Shown here: positions 24,001 to 34,088 of the stretch, in pieces
Numbering within the stretch: the stretch's first letter is position 1
Layout of the letters: each line of letters begins with the position of its first letter
NCBI RefSeq assembly: GCF_004210375.1
Contig: NC_134833.1
Coordinates: 141,910,127 to 141,974,126, forward strand
Direction: 5' to 3'
DNA from: Tachypleus tridentatus
Lineage: Eukaryota; Arthropoda; Merostomata; Xiphosura; Limulidae
DNA length: 64,000 nt
Position numbers and translations under genes: made by a program
Notes under the pieces: generated by a model
What the model was told of the DNA's origin: nothing
The model's input: only the letters and a program-made list of their open reading frames with translations
Database searches by the model: none

Positions 24001-27000
24001 CGCCAGCCTCCCGACGCACGTTCTACCTCCCGACGCCGACGTTCGTTCTACACCTTCCGTTGGAGAGACCGTGGTAGCGCCTTCGCCAGCCTCCCGACGC
24101 CGACGTTCTACACCTTCCGTTGGAGACCGTGGTAGCGCCTTCGCCAGCCTCCCGACGCCGACGTTCTACACCTTCCGTTGGAGAGACCGTGGTAGCGCCT
24201 TCGCCAGCCTCCCGACGCCGACGTTCTACACCTTCCGTTGGAGAGACCGTGGTAGCGCCTTCGCCAGCCTCCCGACGCCGACGTTCTACACCTTCCGTTG
24301 GAGAGACCGTGGTAGCGCCTTCGCCAGCCTCCCGACGCCGACGTTCTACACCTTCCGTTGGAGACCGTGGTAGCGCCTTCGCCAGCCTCCCGACGCCGAC
24401 GTTCTACACCTTCCGTTGGAGAGACCGTGGTAGCGCCTTCGCCAGCCTCCCGACGCCGACGTTCTACACCTTCCGTTGGAGAGACCGTGGTAGCGCCTTC
24501 GCCAGCCTCCCGACGCCGACGTTCTACACCTTCCGTTGGAGAGACCGTGGTAGCGCCTTCGCCAGCCTCCCGACGCCGACGTTCTACACCTTCCGTTGGA
24601 GACCGTGGTAGCGCCTTCGCCAGCCTCCCGACGCCGACGTTCTACACCTTCCGTTGGAGACCGTGGTAGCGCCTTCGCCAGCCTCCCGACGCCGACGTTC
24701 TACACCTTCCGTTGGAGAGACCGTGGTAGCGCCTTCGCCAGCCTCCCGACGCCGACGTTCTACACCTTCCGTTGAGAGACCGTGGTAGCGCCTTCGCCAG
24801 CCTCCCGACGCCGACGTTCTACACCTTCCGTTGGAGAGACCGTGGTAGCGCCTTCGCCAGCCTCCCGACGCCGACGTTCTACACCTTCCGTTGGAGAGAC
24901 CGTGGTAGCGCCTTCGCCAGCCTCCCGACGCCGACGTTCTACACCTTCCGTTGGAGAGACCGTGGTAGCGCCTTCGCCAGCCTCCCGACGCCGACGTTCT
25001 ACACCTTCCGTTGGAGACCGTGGTAGCGCCTTCGCCAGCCTCCCGACGCCGACGTTCTACACCTTCCGTTGGAGACCGTGGTAGCGCCTTCGCCAGCCTC
25101 CCGACGCCGACGTTCTACACCTTCCGTTGGAGAGCGCCTTCCGTTCCGTTGGAGAGACCGTGGTAGCGCCTTCGCCAGCCTCCCGACGCCGACGTTCTAC
25201 ACCTTCCGTTGGAGAGAGACCGTGGTAGCGCCTTCGCCAGCCTCCCGACGCCGACGTTCTACACCTTCCGTTGGAGAGACCGTGGTAGCGCCTTCGCCAG
25301 CCTCCCGACGCCGACGTTCTACACCTTCCGTTGGAGACCGTGGTAGCGCCTTCGCCAGCCTCCCGACGCCGACGTTCTACACCTTCCGTTGGAGAGACCG
25401 TGGTAGCGCCTTCGCCAGCCTCCCGACGCCGACGTTCTACACCTTCCGTTGGAGACCGTGGTAGCGCCTTCGCCAGCCTCCCGACGCCGACGTTCTACAC
25501 CTTCCGTTGGAGACCGTGGTAGCGCCTTCGCCAGCCTCCCGACGCCGACGTTCTACACCTTCCGTTGGAGAGACCGTGGTAGCCGCCTTCGCCTTCGCCA
25601 GCCTCCGACGCCGACGTTCTACACCTTCCGTTGGAGAGACCGTGGTAGCGCCTTCGCCAGCCTCCCGACGCCGACGTTCTACACCTTCCGTTGGAGAGTG
25701 GTAGCGCCTTCGCCAGCCTCCCGTGGAGACCGTGGTAGCGCCTTCGCCAGCCTCCCGACGCCGACGTTCTACACCTTCCGTTGGAGAGACCGTGGTAGCG
25801 CCTTCGCCAGCCTCCCGACGCCGACGTTCTACACCTTCCGTTGGAGAGACCGTGGTAGCGCCTTCGCCAGCCTCCCGACGCCGACGTTCTACACCTTCCG
25901 TTGGAGAGACCGTGGTAGCGCCTTCGCCAGCCTCCCGACGCCGACGTTCTACACCTTCCGTTGGAGAGACCGTGGTAGCGCCTTCGCCAGCCTCCCGACG
26001 CCGACGTTCTACACCTTCCGTTGGAGAGACCGTGGTAGCGCCTTCGCCAGCCTCCCGACGCCGACGTTCTACACCTTCCGTTGGAGAGACCGTGGTAGCG
26101 CCTTCGCCAGCCTCCCGACGCCGACGTTCTACACCTTCCGTTGGAGAGACCGTGGTAGCGCCTTCGCCAGCCTCCCGACGCCGACGTTCTACACCTTCCG
26201 TTGGAGAGACCGTGGTAGCGCCTTCGCCAGCCTCCCGACGCCGACGTTCTACACCTTCCGTTGGAGAGACCGTGGTAGCGCCTTCGCCAGCCTCCCGACG
26301 CCGACGTTCTACACCTTCCGTTGGAGCCTCCCGACCGTGGTAGCGCCTTCGCCAGCCTCCCGACGCCGACGTTCTACACCTTCCGTTGGAGACCGTGGTA
26401 GCGCCTTCGCCAGCCTCCCGACGCCGACGTTCTACACCTTCCGTTGGAGACCGTGGTAGCCGGACGCCGACGTTCTACACCTTCCGTTGAGAGACCGTGG
26501 TAGCGCCTTCGCCAGCCTCCCGACGCCGACGTTCTACGCCTTCCGTTGAGAGACCGTGGTAGGCCGCCAGCCTCCCGACGCCGACGTTCTACACCTTCCG
26601 TTCAGAGATGGTAGCGCCTTCGCCAGCCTCCCGACGCCGACGTTCTACACCTTCCGTTGGAGACCGTGGTAGCGCCTTCGCCAGCCTCTCCGACGCCGAC
26701 GTTCTACACCTTCCTGGAGGAGACCGTGGTAGCGCCTTCGCCAGCCTCCGACGCCGACGTTCTCTACACCTTCCGTTGGAGAGACCGTGGTAGCGCCTTC
26801 GCCAGCCTCCCGACGCCGACGTTCTACACCTTCCGTTGGAGAGACTGTGGTAGCGCCTTCGCCAGCCTCCGACGCCGACGTTCTACACCTTCCGTTGGAG
26901 AGACCGTGGTAGCGCCTTCGCCAGCCTCCCGACGCCGACGTTCTACACCTTCCGTTGGAGAGACCGTGGGCGCCTTCTGCCAGCCTCCCAGCGCCGACGT

Positions 27001-29036
27001 TCTACGACCGTTCACACTCCGTTGGAGAGACCGTGGTAGCGCCTTCGCCAGCCTCCCGACGCCGACGTTCTACACCTTCCGTTGGAGAGACCGTGGTAGC
27101 GCCTTCGCCAGCCTCCCGACGCCGACGTTCTACACCTTCCGTTGGAGAGACCGTGGTAGCGCCTTCGCCAGCCTCCGACGCCGACGTTCTACACCTTCCG
27201 TTGGAGAGACCGTGGTAGCGCCTTCGCCAGCCTCCCGACGCCGACGTTCTACACCTTCCGTTGGAGAGACCGTGGTAGGCGCCTTCGCCAGCCTCCCGAC
27301 GCCGACGTTCTACACCTTCCGCCCGTTGGAGAGACCGTGGTAGCGCCTTCGCCAGCCTCCCGACGCCGACGTTCTACACCTTCCGTTGGAGAGACCGTGG
27401 TAGCGCCTTCGCCAGCCTCCCGACGCCGACGTTCTACACCTTCCGTTGAGAGACTGGTAGCGCCTTCGCCAGCCTCCCGACGCCGACGTTCTACACCTTC
27501 CGTTGGAGAGACCGTGGGCGCCTTCGCCAGCCTCCCGACGCCGACGTTCTACACCTTCCGTTGAGAGACCGAGGTAGCGCTCTCTGCCAGCCTCCCGACG
27601 CCGACGTTCTACACCTTCCGTTGAGAGACCGTGGTAGCGCTTCGCCAGCCTCCCGACGCCGACGTTCTACACCTTCCGTTGGAGAGACCGTGGTAGCGCC
27701 TTCGCCAGCCTCCCGACGCCGACGTTCTACACCTTCCGTTGAGACCGTGGTAGCGCCTTCGCCAGCCTCCCGACGCCGACGTTCTACACCTTCCGTTGAG
27801 AGACCGTGGTAGCGCCTTCGCCAGCCTCCCGACGCCGACGTTCTACACCTTCCGTTGAGAGACCGTGGTAGCGCCTTCGCCAGCCTCCCGACGCCGACGT
27901 TCTACACCTTCCGTTGGAGAGACCGTGGTAGCGCCTTCGCCAGCCTCCCGACGCCGACGTTCTACACCTTCCGTTGAGAGACCGTGGTGCGCCTCCGCCA
28001 GCCTCCCGACGCCGACGTTCTACACACCTTCCGTTGGGAGACCGTGGTAGCGCCTCGCCAGCCTCCCGACGCCGACGTTCTACACCTTCCGTTGGAGAGA
28101 GACCGTGGCGCCTTCGCCAGCCTCCCGACGCCGACGTTCTACACCTTCCGTTGAGAGACCGTGGTAGCGCCTTCGCCAGCCTCCCGACGCCGACGTTCTA
28201 CACCTTCCGTTGGAGAGACCGTGGTAGCGCCTTCGCCAGCCTCCCGACGCCGACGTTCTACACCTTCCGTTGGAGAGACCGTGGTAGCGCCTTCGCCAGC
28301 CTCCCGACGCCGACGTTCTACACCTTCCGTTGGAGAGACCGTGCGTAGCGCCTCGCCAGCCTCCCGACGCCGACGTTCTACACACCTTCCGTTGGAGAGA
28401 CCGTGGTAGCGCCTCTCGCCAGCCTCCCGACGCCGACGTTCTACACCTTCCGTTGGAGAGATCGTAGCGCCTTCGCCAGCCTCCCGACGCCGACGTTCAC
28501 CCACCTTCGGTGGAGACCGTGGTAGCGCCTTCGCCAGCCTCCCGACGCCGACGTTCTACACCTTCCGTTGAGAGGACCGTGGTAGCGCCTTCCAGTTAGC
28601 CTCCTGACGCCGACGTTCTACACCTCCGCCGGAGAGACCGTGGTAGCGCCTTCGCAAGCCTCCCGACGCAGACGTTCTACACCTTCCGTTGGAGAGACCG
28701 TGGTAGCGCCTCGCCAGCCTCCCGACGCCGACGTTCTACACCTTCCGTTGGAGACCGTGGTATTCGCCTCGCCAGCCTCCCGACGCCGACGTTCTACACC
28801 TTCCGTTGGAGAGACGGTGGTAGCGCCTTCGCCAGCCTCCCGACGCCGACGTTCTACACCTTCCGTTGGAGAGACCGTGGTAGCGCCTTCGCCAGCCTCG
28901 CGACGCCGACGTTCTAAATCACCAGTCATTTGATTATCGTCCGTAACGAATACCGTGGATTAGAGAAGTCTGTAGGATAAAATGCAACGATGAAGTTAAA
29001 ATATAAAAACAAAATTGCTAATAGAATCTTACACCC
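21037..29036 (-). pseudogene. Expanded paralogue of the RRRR-repeat gene (about 130 units), frame disrupted
   Basis: Start region, linker, repeat, stop, TATA box and AATAAA all correspond to the copy A gene. Near the start, one base is missing after the ATG at about 29036, so the frame reads MGVRFY then stop; three more short deletions follow in the signal/linker region. The next in-frame ATG (28927-28929) opens MTGDLERRRREAGEG. The body holds about 130 copies of the 60-base unit, many identical, against seven in copy A. Numerous 58-, 59- and 61-62-base units shift the frame, and one of the three minus-strand frames has a stop in every unit, so no long protein is encoded as written. Either the gene is dead, or a very long precursor is hidden by sequence error next to the scaffold gap. 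The excess of single-base deletions over copy A fits uncorrected long reads; the regular 58-base variants fit real array evolution. Confidence 0.6.
21042..28916. repeat. 60-bp GC-rich coding-derived minisatellite (about 7.9 kb)
   Basis: The unit begins CCTTCCGTTGGAGAGACCGT and ends CGACGCCGACGTTCTACA; it is about 65 percent GC with eight CpG per 60 bases, in an AT-rich setting. From 25740 to about 26320 about ten consecutive units are identical and unbroken. A 58-base variant lacking one GA of GAGAGA recurs. Several successive intervals between these variants are exactly 238 bases (three 60-base units plus one 58-base unit), for example 22006, 22244, 22482 and 22720, and 24121, 24359 and 24597. 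From 26460 to 28900 the indels are frequent and irregular. Confidence 0.95.
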
Positions 29037-29916
29037 ATCGTTTGGACACTGTAAAATACGTATAGAACAACTAAAACTATAAACATCTCCTACTTCATCT
29101 GCTGGTATTTATACAACTCGTCTTTGATGAATTCTGACAGCTCTGAAATTGCGCATGCTCATAAATATGCCTTTGAGAGAACAGACCGTATGCATTGTAT
29201 GATAAAGGGAGGTAGTTGATTGCTGGCCTCTTTCCCTATACATAGGTTTCTTACTATGTGCATATTGGGAATATTCTCTAAACTGTATTATAATTATCGT
29301 TGATTGCGCTATGTACGGATGGCACGGACACTAGTTTTAAAGTAATACGAAACTCATCTAGATTTTCTGATCCACATGTCATGAAAAGGTACATATAGAG
29401 TCTTACCTACCGTAATCGCTCTTTTATAAGAAAGATACACTTTCTACGTGAGCTTTGACCATTATGTTTATTATTATACTACGTTAAAGTCTGGAATCTA
29501 TAAAATACATGTTACAACGAACTAACCCTCGTATACCATCTTACAAAAAATAGTAAACAAACATATACAAGAAAACCAAATCACAGCGCTGTCGACAAGT
29601 AGAGCTGGCCACTGAACTTAAAAAAGAAAAACAAAAAGGATTGAAACTGACAAAACAAAAGGACCTAGATTTTGTATTCATAAAATATTGTATTATTCAT
29701 AAAAGAAATATTTTAAGGTTGCCTGATTAAAAACTATAATGATTCCAATGAAATTCCGAGATAGCTATACACAAAGTAGGTGAATTTAATATCAGTCATC
29801 CCTTAAATAATGTCTGATTTGAGATTCAGTAAAAGGAGAAAGGATTTCAAACGCTTTTAATAAGTTATTTAATTAATGATGTATGTTCCATTATTAATTA
29901 CTCCCCCGCCAACGAT
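28917..29916. repeat. Promoter-side flank, duplicated (copy B), cut by gap
   Basis: It matches 7608-8645, including the TATA box region, and stops at CCAACGAT, where the N run begins. Where the duplication ends on this side is therefore hidden in the gap. Confidence 0.85.
29106..29113 (-). promoter_or_regulatory. TATA box of the expanded paralogue
   Basis: TATTTATA on the plus strand (TATAAATA on the minus strand), with the same CTGGTATTTATACAACTCGT context as at 7804-7811. The promoter core survived even though the start region below it is frameshifted. Confidence 0.5.
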
Positions 29917-30416
29917 NNNNNNNNNNNNNNNNNNNNNNNNNNNNNNNNNNNNNNNNNNNNNNNNNNNNNNNNNNNNNNNNNNNNNNNNNNNNNNNNNNNN
30001 NNNNNNNNNNNNNNNNNNNNNNNNNNNNNNNNNNNNNNNNNNNNNNNNNNNNNNNNNNNNNNNNNNNNNNNNNNNNNNNNNNNNNNNNNNNNNNNNNNNN
30101 NNNNNNNNNNNNNNNNNNNNNNNNNNNNNNNNNNNNNNNNNNNNNNNNNNNNNNNNNNNNNNNNNNNNNNNNNNNNNNNNNNNNNNNNNNNNNNNNNNNN
30201 NNNNNNNNNNNNNNNNNNNNNNNNNNNNNNNNNNNNNNNNNNNNNNNNNNNNNNNNNNNNNNNNNNNNNNNNNNNNNNNNNNNNNNNNNNNNNNNNNNNN
30301 NNNNNNNNNNNNNNNNNNNNNNNNNNNNNNNNNNNNNNNNNNNNNNNNNNNNNNNNNNNNNNNNNNNNNNNNNNNNNNNNNNNNNNNNNNNNNNNNNNNN
30401 NNNNNNNNNNNNNNNN
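29917..30416. other. Assembly gap (500 N)
   Basis: Exactly 500 unknown bases, a conventional fixed-size scaffold gap. Homology to copy A is still running on its left edge, and a 38-bp tandem repeat starts on its right edge, so repeats probably broke the assembly here. Confidence 0.98.
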
Positions 30417-30528
30417 AATGGCTTTGCTCTAAACCAAACACAAACACTACTACAACTGGCTTTGCTCTAAACCAAACACAAACACTACTACAAATGGCTT
30501 TGCTCTAAACAAACACAAACACTAATAG
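30417..30528. repeat. 38-bp tandem repeat, about three copies, abutting the gap
   Basis: TGGCTTTGCTCTAAACCAAA begins at 30419, 30457 and 30495, an exact 38-base spacing. The array probably continues leftwards into the gap. Confidence 0.85.
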
Positions 30529-31670
30529 TTAGTGTTCATCGAGTCTCTCACCCGTGTTTGCTACAGTTAGATTTAATTCCCTTGTGACTTTCTGAAGTTT
30601 TTTTTTGTCAGCAGATAATTACACTAAACGTTTTTAGTTGTTTTTTTTATAAGAAACTCAACCACGTATTTATACGATGTTTGTTTTAGTCAAACAAGTC
30701 TAATTCTCCCAAGTAGCACATAGGGACTGTCTCGTGGCATATCGTGCATCGTGCACGTTACTGTTACATGCTTAAGATCGCTTGCAACAGATAAATCACT
30801 CGCTAGGTGGCAGACAAGGAAAGTATTATTCATTCACTACGTCATGGGAAATCTTGTTTACAGGCTGTTGGGTCGAAGGACCGTGTATTGCTAATGTTTT
30901 AGGTTGCGTTGTGTGTTATAACCAAAGTTTCATGTTGTGTCATGTGTTATAACCAAAGTTTCATGTTATGCTGCAGCAGAGTTAATCTTATTTCTTTTGC
31001 AACTTGTATCTTTTCCTGAGTCAAACAAGAATGAGGAATGAAAAGAAAATCGTGCCACCATAAATGAAAACACAATTTGTTTCAAAAAAATTCTACGCAA
31101 GAACCAAATATGAACCTTGAAAACAACTTTACTACAACCACCGCGAGAACAACAGGTCTCCAAACAACGGATAGGAACGCCCTCTGGGGGTCGGTAGCAC
31201 CTTTTTTTCTGTCAACAACACATTTTACCATCTTAATAAAGTTGCTCCCCTGGAATGTGAAAGTGGTTACTACTAACGATTAAAAGGTTATCACAGGTAA
31301 CGCATCCAGGTTATTACCCCATTCTATAGAAATTATGTCCAGTCGCCAACTGTTATTTTTTGAAATGATTATTAAAAAACAAACAAACAAACACAAAAAA
31401 CATTGGCGCTCGAAGTTCATTATTTGGATTGTCATTAGTATTCAATACACTTATTACTTAAACCAACACTTAGGCCTCAACTCATGAACAAATGAGCTCT
31501 ATTTCACTGGGAGGCTCTGTTCATCATTGGTCCTTGCTAAGATCTTTAACCAATGGGAATGAACGACAACATCACATTGTCTTAAGTAGTTAAAGTGTTC
31601 TAAACTCGACTTACCAGTTTTCATTCAGCAGAACCAATGAAATTATTTTACAGATTAGAAAAAAAAAACA
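30529..31670. other. Intergenic DNA, no gene seen
   Basis: Only a short direct repeat (GTGTTATAACCAAAGTTTCATG, near 30914 and 30943) stands out. No coding or RNA signal is recognised. Confidence 0.55.
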
Positions 31671-31671
31671 G

Positions 31672-31810
31672 TTGAAATGTATCTCAAGATGGCTAAAATG
31701 GGTATTAAAACTTTTACTAAAATAAAGCAAAAGAAGGTCGAAACATTGTTATCTACTTTATTTTAATAAAAGTTTCAATACGCACATCAGCCATCTTGAG
31801 ATACATTTTA
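31672..31810. repeat. Inverted repeat, arms about 53 bp
   Basis: AAATGTATCTCAAGATGGCT...TTTACTAAAATAAAG (31674-31727) is mirrored by CTTTATTTTAATAAAAG...AGCCATCTTGAGATACATTT (31752-31809). The short loop contains GAAGGTCGAAACATTG, resembling the CGAAACG word of the inverted repeat at 32023-32554. It could be a foldback element or the ends of a Penelope-like retroelement. Confidence 0.75.
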
Positions 31811-31814
31811 TTTA

Positions 31815-32021
31815 AGTGAGTTTCTCGTCATCACGAGAAAAACAGTTAGTTAAGTTTGACACATTGAGGCGACAGTTAGGTAAAAATTAATTTATAGAAC
31901 AACCGGTAGAGTTATATTCAATTAATTATTGTAAATTTTAAGTGGGGTAGAAAAAAATTAACTCATAGTTAGAATTTAGTCTTAAATAGGCTAATCTATG
32001 ATGACGAGAAAACCCACTTGT
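31815..32021. repeat. Short inverted repeat around GTTTCTCGTCATCA
   Basis: AAGTGAGTTTCTCGTCATCA (about 31815-31834) is mirrored by TGATGACGAGAAAACCCACTT (about 31999-32020). It directly adjoins the larger inverted repeat and may be the outer part of the same mobile element. Confidence 0.6.
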
Positions 32022-32022
32022 A

Positions 32023-32554
32023 GAGAAAATTATATATTTAAAAACGGCTGGTATGGGTAGAGAAGGCACTAATAGAGAAGCCAATAACGTTTCGCCCTTC
32101 TTCGGTCATCGTCAGGTTCATAAAGAAAGAAAGGGTTACTGACCACATGTTTGAAGGCGGTTGTGTAATTGAGTGTAGGAATGTAGAGGGCGTGCTTAGA
32201 TGTGTGATTATATTTATTAATATAGGTGTAAAGGTGTTCCGTTGTGTTGGTTTATTTTGGACCTGAGTTGTTGTATAAGTAAGGCTTCTTTAATTTTGCG
32301 TTTGTTTATGTTTGTTTTAGTATTTGGGTGTTTTCTATGGTTATGTTATGTAAATTTGATTTGCAGTGTTCGAACATCTAAGCATGTCCTCTACATTCCT
32401 ACACTCAATTACACAACCACTTTCAAACATGTGGTCAGCTGGCGGTTAGTAACCCTTTCTTTGTAAACCTGACGATGACCGAAGGTCGAAACGTTATTCG
32501 CCCCTCTATTAGTGCCTTCTCTACCGATACCAGCCGTTTTTAAATATATAATTT
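32023..32554. mobile_element. Paired inverted terminal segments, Penelope-like candidate
   Basis: About 180 bases on the left (32023-32202: TATTTAAAAACGGCTGGTAT ... GAATGTAGAGG...TAGATG) are repeated in inverse on the right (32376-32554). About 170 bases of unrelated AT-rich sequence lie between. The right arm contains CTGACGATGACCGAAGGTCG followed by AAAC. Words of this kind are common in the terminal repeats of Penelope-like elements, as I recall, and those often carry hammerhead ribozymes. No reverse transcriptase is present. A foldback DNA element is the alternative. Confidence 0.55.
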
Positions 32555-32560
32555 TAAATC

Positions 32561-33066
32561 GGCTCAAATCTGGGGGTTAATTTTTACAATATTTGTAAAT
32601 ATTGTCAACCTATTTCAAATAACTTATATCAATCATCTAGTAATATTAGAAGTCAGACAGTGAGTAGCACTGACCGTTTTGAATAACAATAACAATTAAT
32701 ATGATTTTTTTAAAATTTAACTTTAAAATTTAAGGCTTTAAAGAATTTTAGTAAAAATGATAATGTTATTGTTTACAAATCAGACAAAGGAAGTTGTATT
32801 TTCAGATAAATCTGATTATTTCAAAAGAAAGCAGAAGGTACTGTGATTCAACATACTGTTTCAAGCTGCATTATGATCTTATTGACAGATGGAAAGCTAA
32901 ACTGTAAATACACCTATTCAACTTGAACACAGATAATATTCTTAATAAAATACAATATCTCAACATCACACCATACTGTGTTGTCCACGTTTATCATTAT
33001 GGTTTGCTTAAACTTCATAAAAAGCGTCCTTTGCGACCAGTTGTTTCTAACATCGAAACATTGTTT
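32561..33066. other. Intergenic DNA, no gene seen
   Basis: AT-rich, without recognisable coding frames or repeats. Confidence 0.5.
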
Positions 33067-33301
33067 GTTTGAGAATTAAGCGTGAAGCTACAAGAGGGAT
33101 ATCTGCGCTGGCCGTCTCTAATTTAGTAGTGAAAAGACTAGAGGGAAGGCAGTGAGTCAACACTACCCACCGTCAATAGTTGGATTGGCTATTACATTAT
33201 AACGTCCCCACGGCTGAAAGGGTGAGCATGTTTGGTTGGACAGGAAATCAAATCCGTGACCATCAGATTGCAAGTTTGTAGCCCTAACTACCTGGTCATG
33301 C
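33067..33301 (-). mobile_element. tRNA-derived SINE, main family, diverged
   Basis: Reads in reverse: tail (GAATTAAGCGTGAAGCTACA), body (ATCTGCGCTGGCCGTCTCTA; CACTACCCACCGTCAATAGT) and a degraded tRNA head ending CTACCTGGTCATG. The body is more diverged than in the copy at 33825-34088. Confidence 0.75.
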
Positions 33302-33824
33302 TATGTATTTATTTATATGGTCTGTTTGATGTTGTTGCTGTGAGCTCATGACTGACGCCATCTTTAACCAATTTCTTTCTGTGTTTTCACGGAAGATTAG
33401 AGATATATACACAACAGTTTAAAACCTCAGTTATCGGATATCTTCAAGAATTCTTAATCGATTTTCCCAACTTCCTCACTATTTGAACAGTAGACATATA
33501 ATGTAGCATGAAACTCACTGTGGAACATCACAACCTGGATATACCTTTATCTTTGGATACTGTAGCTAATAATAGTAATGGGCACATGAGGATGTGCAGC
33601 CGACATCAGTAAAGCCTCTACTGGTTAATATTTCAACTTTCTAAAATCTATCCCACATATTTTACAGCTAATTTAGTAAAATGTTATTTCATCCTACATA
33701 CAAAATTCCTGTAAGATATGGGATCTTCAACAAATATCTTAATAACATCACAGAATTCTTATATAAGAATGATTTTTCTAATGTAAGCAATTAGCAGAAT
33801 ACGTCGTAATTATTCAAGGAAGTG

Positions 33825-34088
33825 GGCCGGCATGGCCAAGCGTGTTAAGGCGTTCGACTCGTAATCCGAGGGTCGCGGGTTCGAATCCCTATCGCACCAA
33901 ACATGCTCGCCCACCCAGCCGTGGGGGCGTTATAATGTGACGGTCAATCCCACTATTCGTTGGTAAAAGAGTAGCCCAAGAGTTGGCAGTGGGTGGTGAT
34001 GACTAGCTGCCTTACACTGCTATATTAGGGACGGCTAGCGCAGATAGCCCTTGTGTAGCTTTGTGCAAAATTCAAAAACAACAAAACA
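33825..34088 (+). mobile_element. tRNA-derived SINE, main family, near full length
   Basis: The head GGCCGGCATGGCCAAGCGTG...TCGACTCGTAATCCGAGGGT...GGGTTCGAATCC has tRNA A- and B-box promoter elements and a CGT anticodon-like triplet. The body has GTCAATCCCACTATTCGTTGG and GGGACGGCTAGCGCAGATAG. The tail is CTTTGTGCAAAATTCAAAAACAACAAAAC. Pol III transcription and retrotransposition by LINE machinery are inferred from SINE biology. Confidence 0.85.

Noticed and set aside
21239-28409. Many long plus-strand frames across the minisatellite (repeats of FRWRDRGSAFASLPTPTFYT and VGETVVAPSPASRRRRSTPS)
   Set aside because: They are complements of the minus-strand coding repeat, they begin at non-ATG codons, and the minus strand alone has the signal peptide, TATA box and AATAAA in copy A.
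21042-28916. CRISPR array
   Set aside because: There are no unique spacers between repeats, the units are contiguous, and the setting is a eukaryotic genome full of SINEs.
29869-30508. Long open frames across the N run
   Set aside because: They are created by unknown bases in the scaffold gap.
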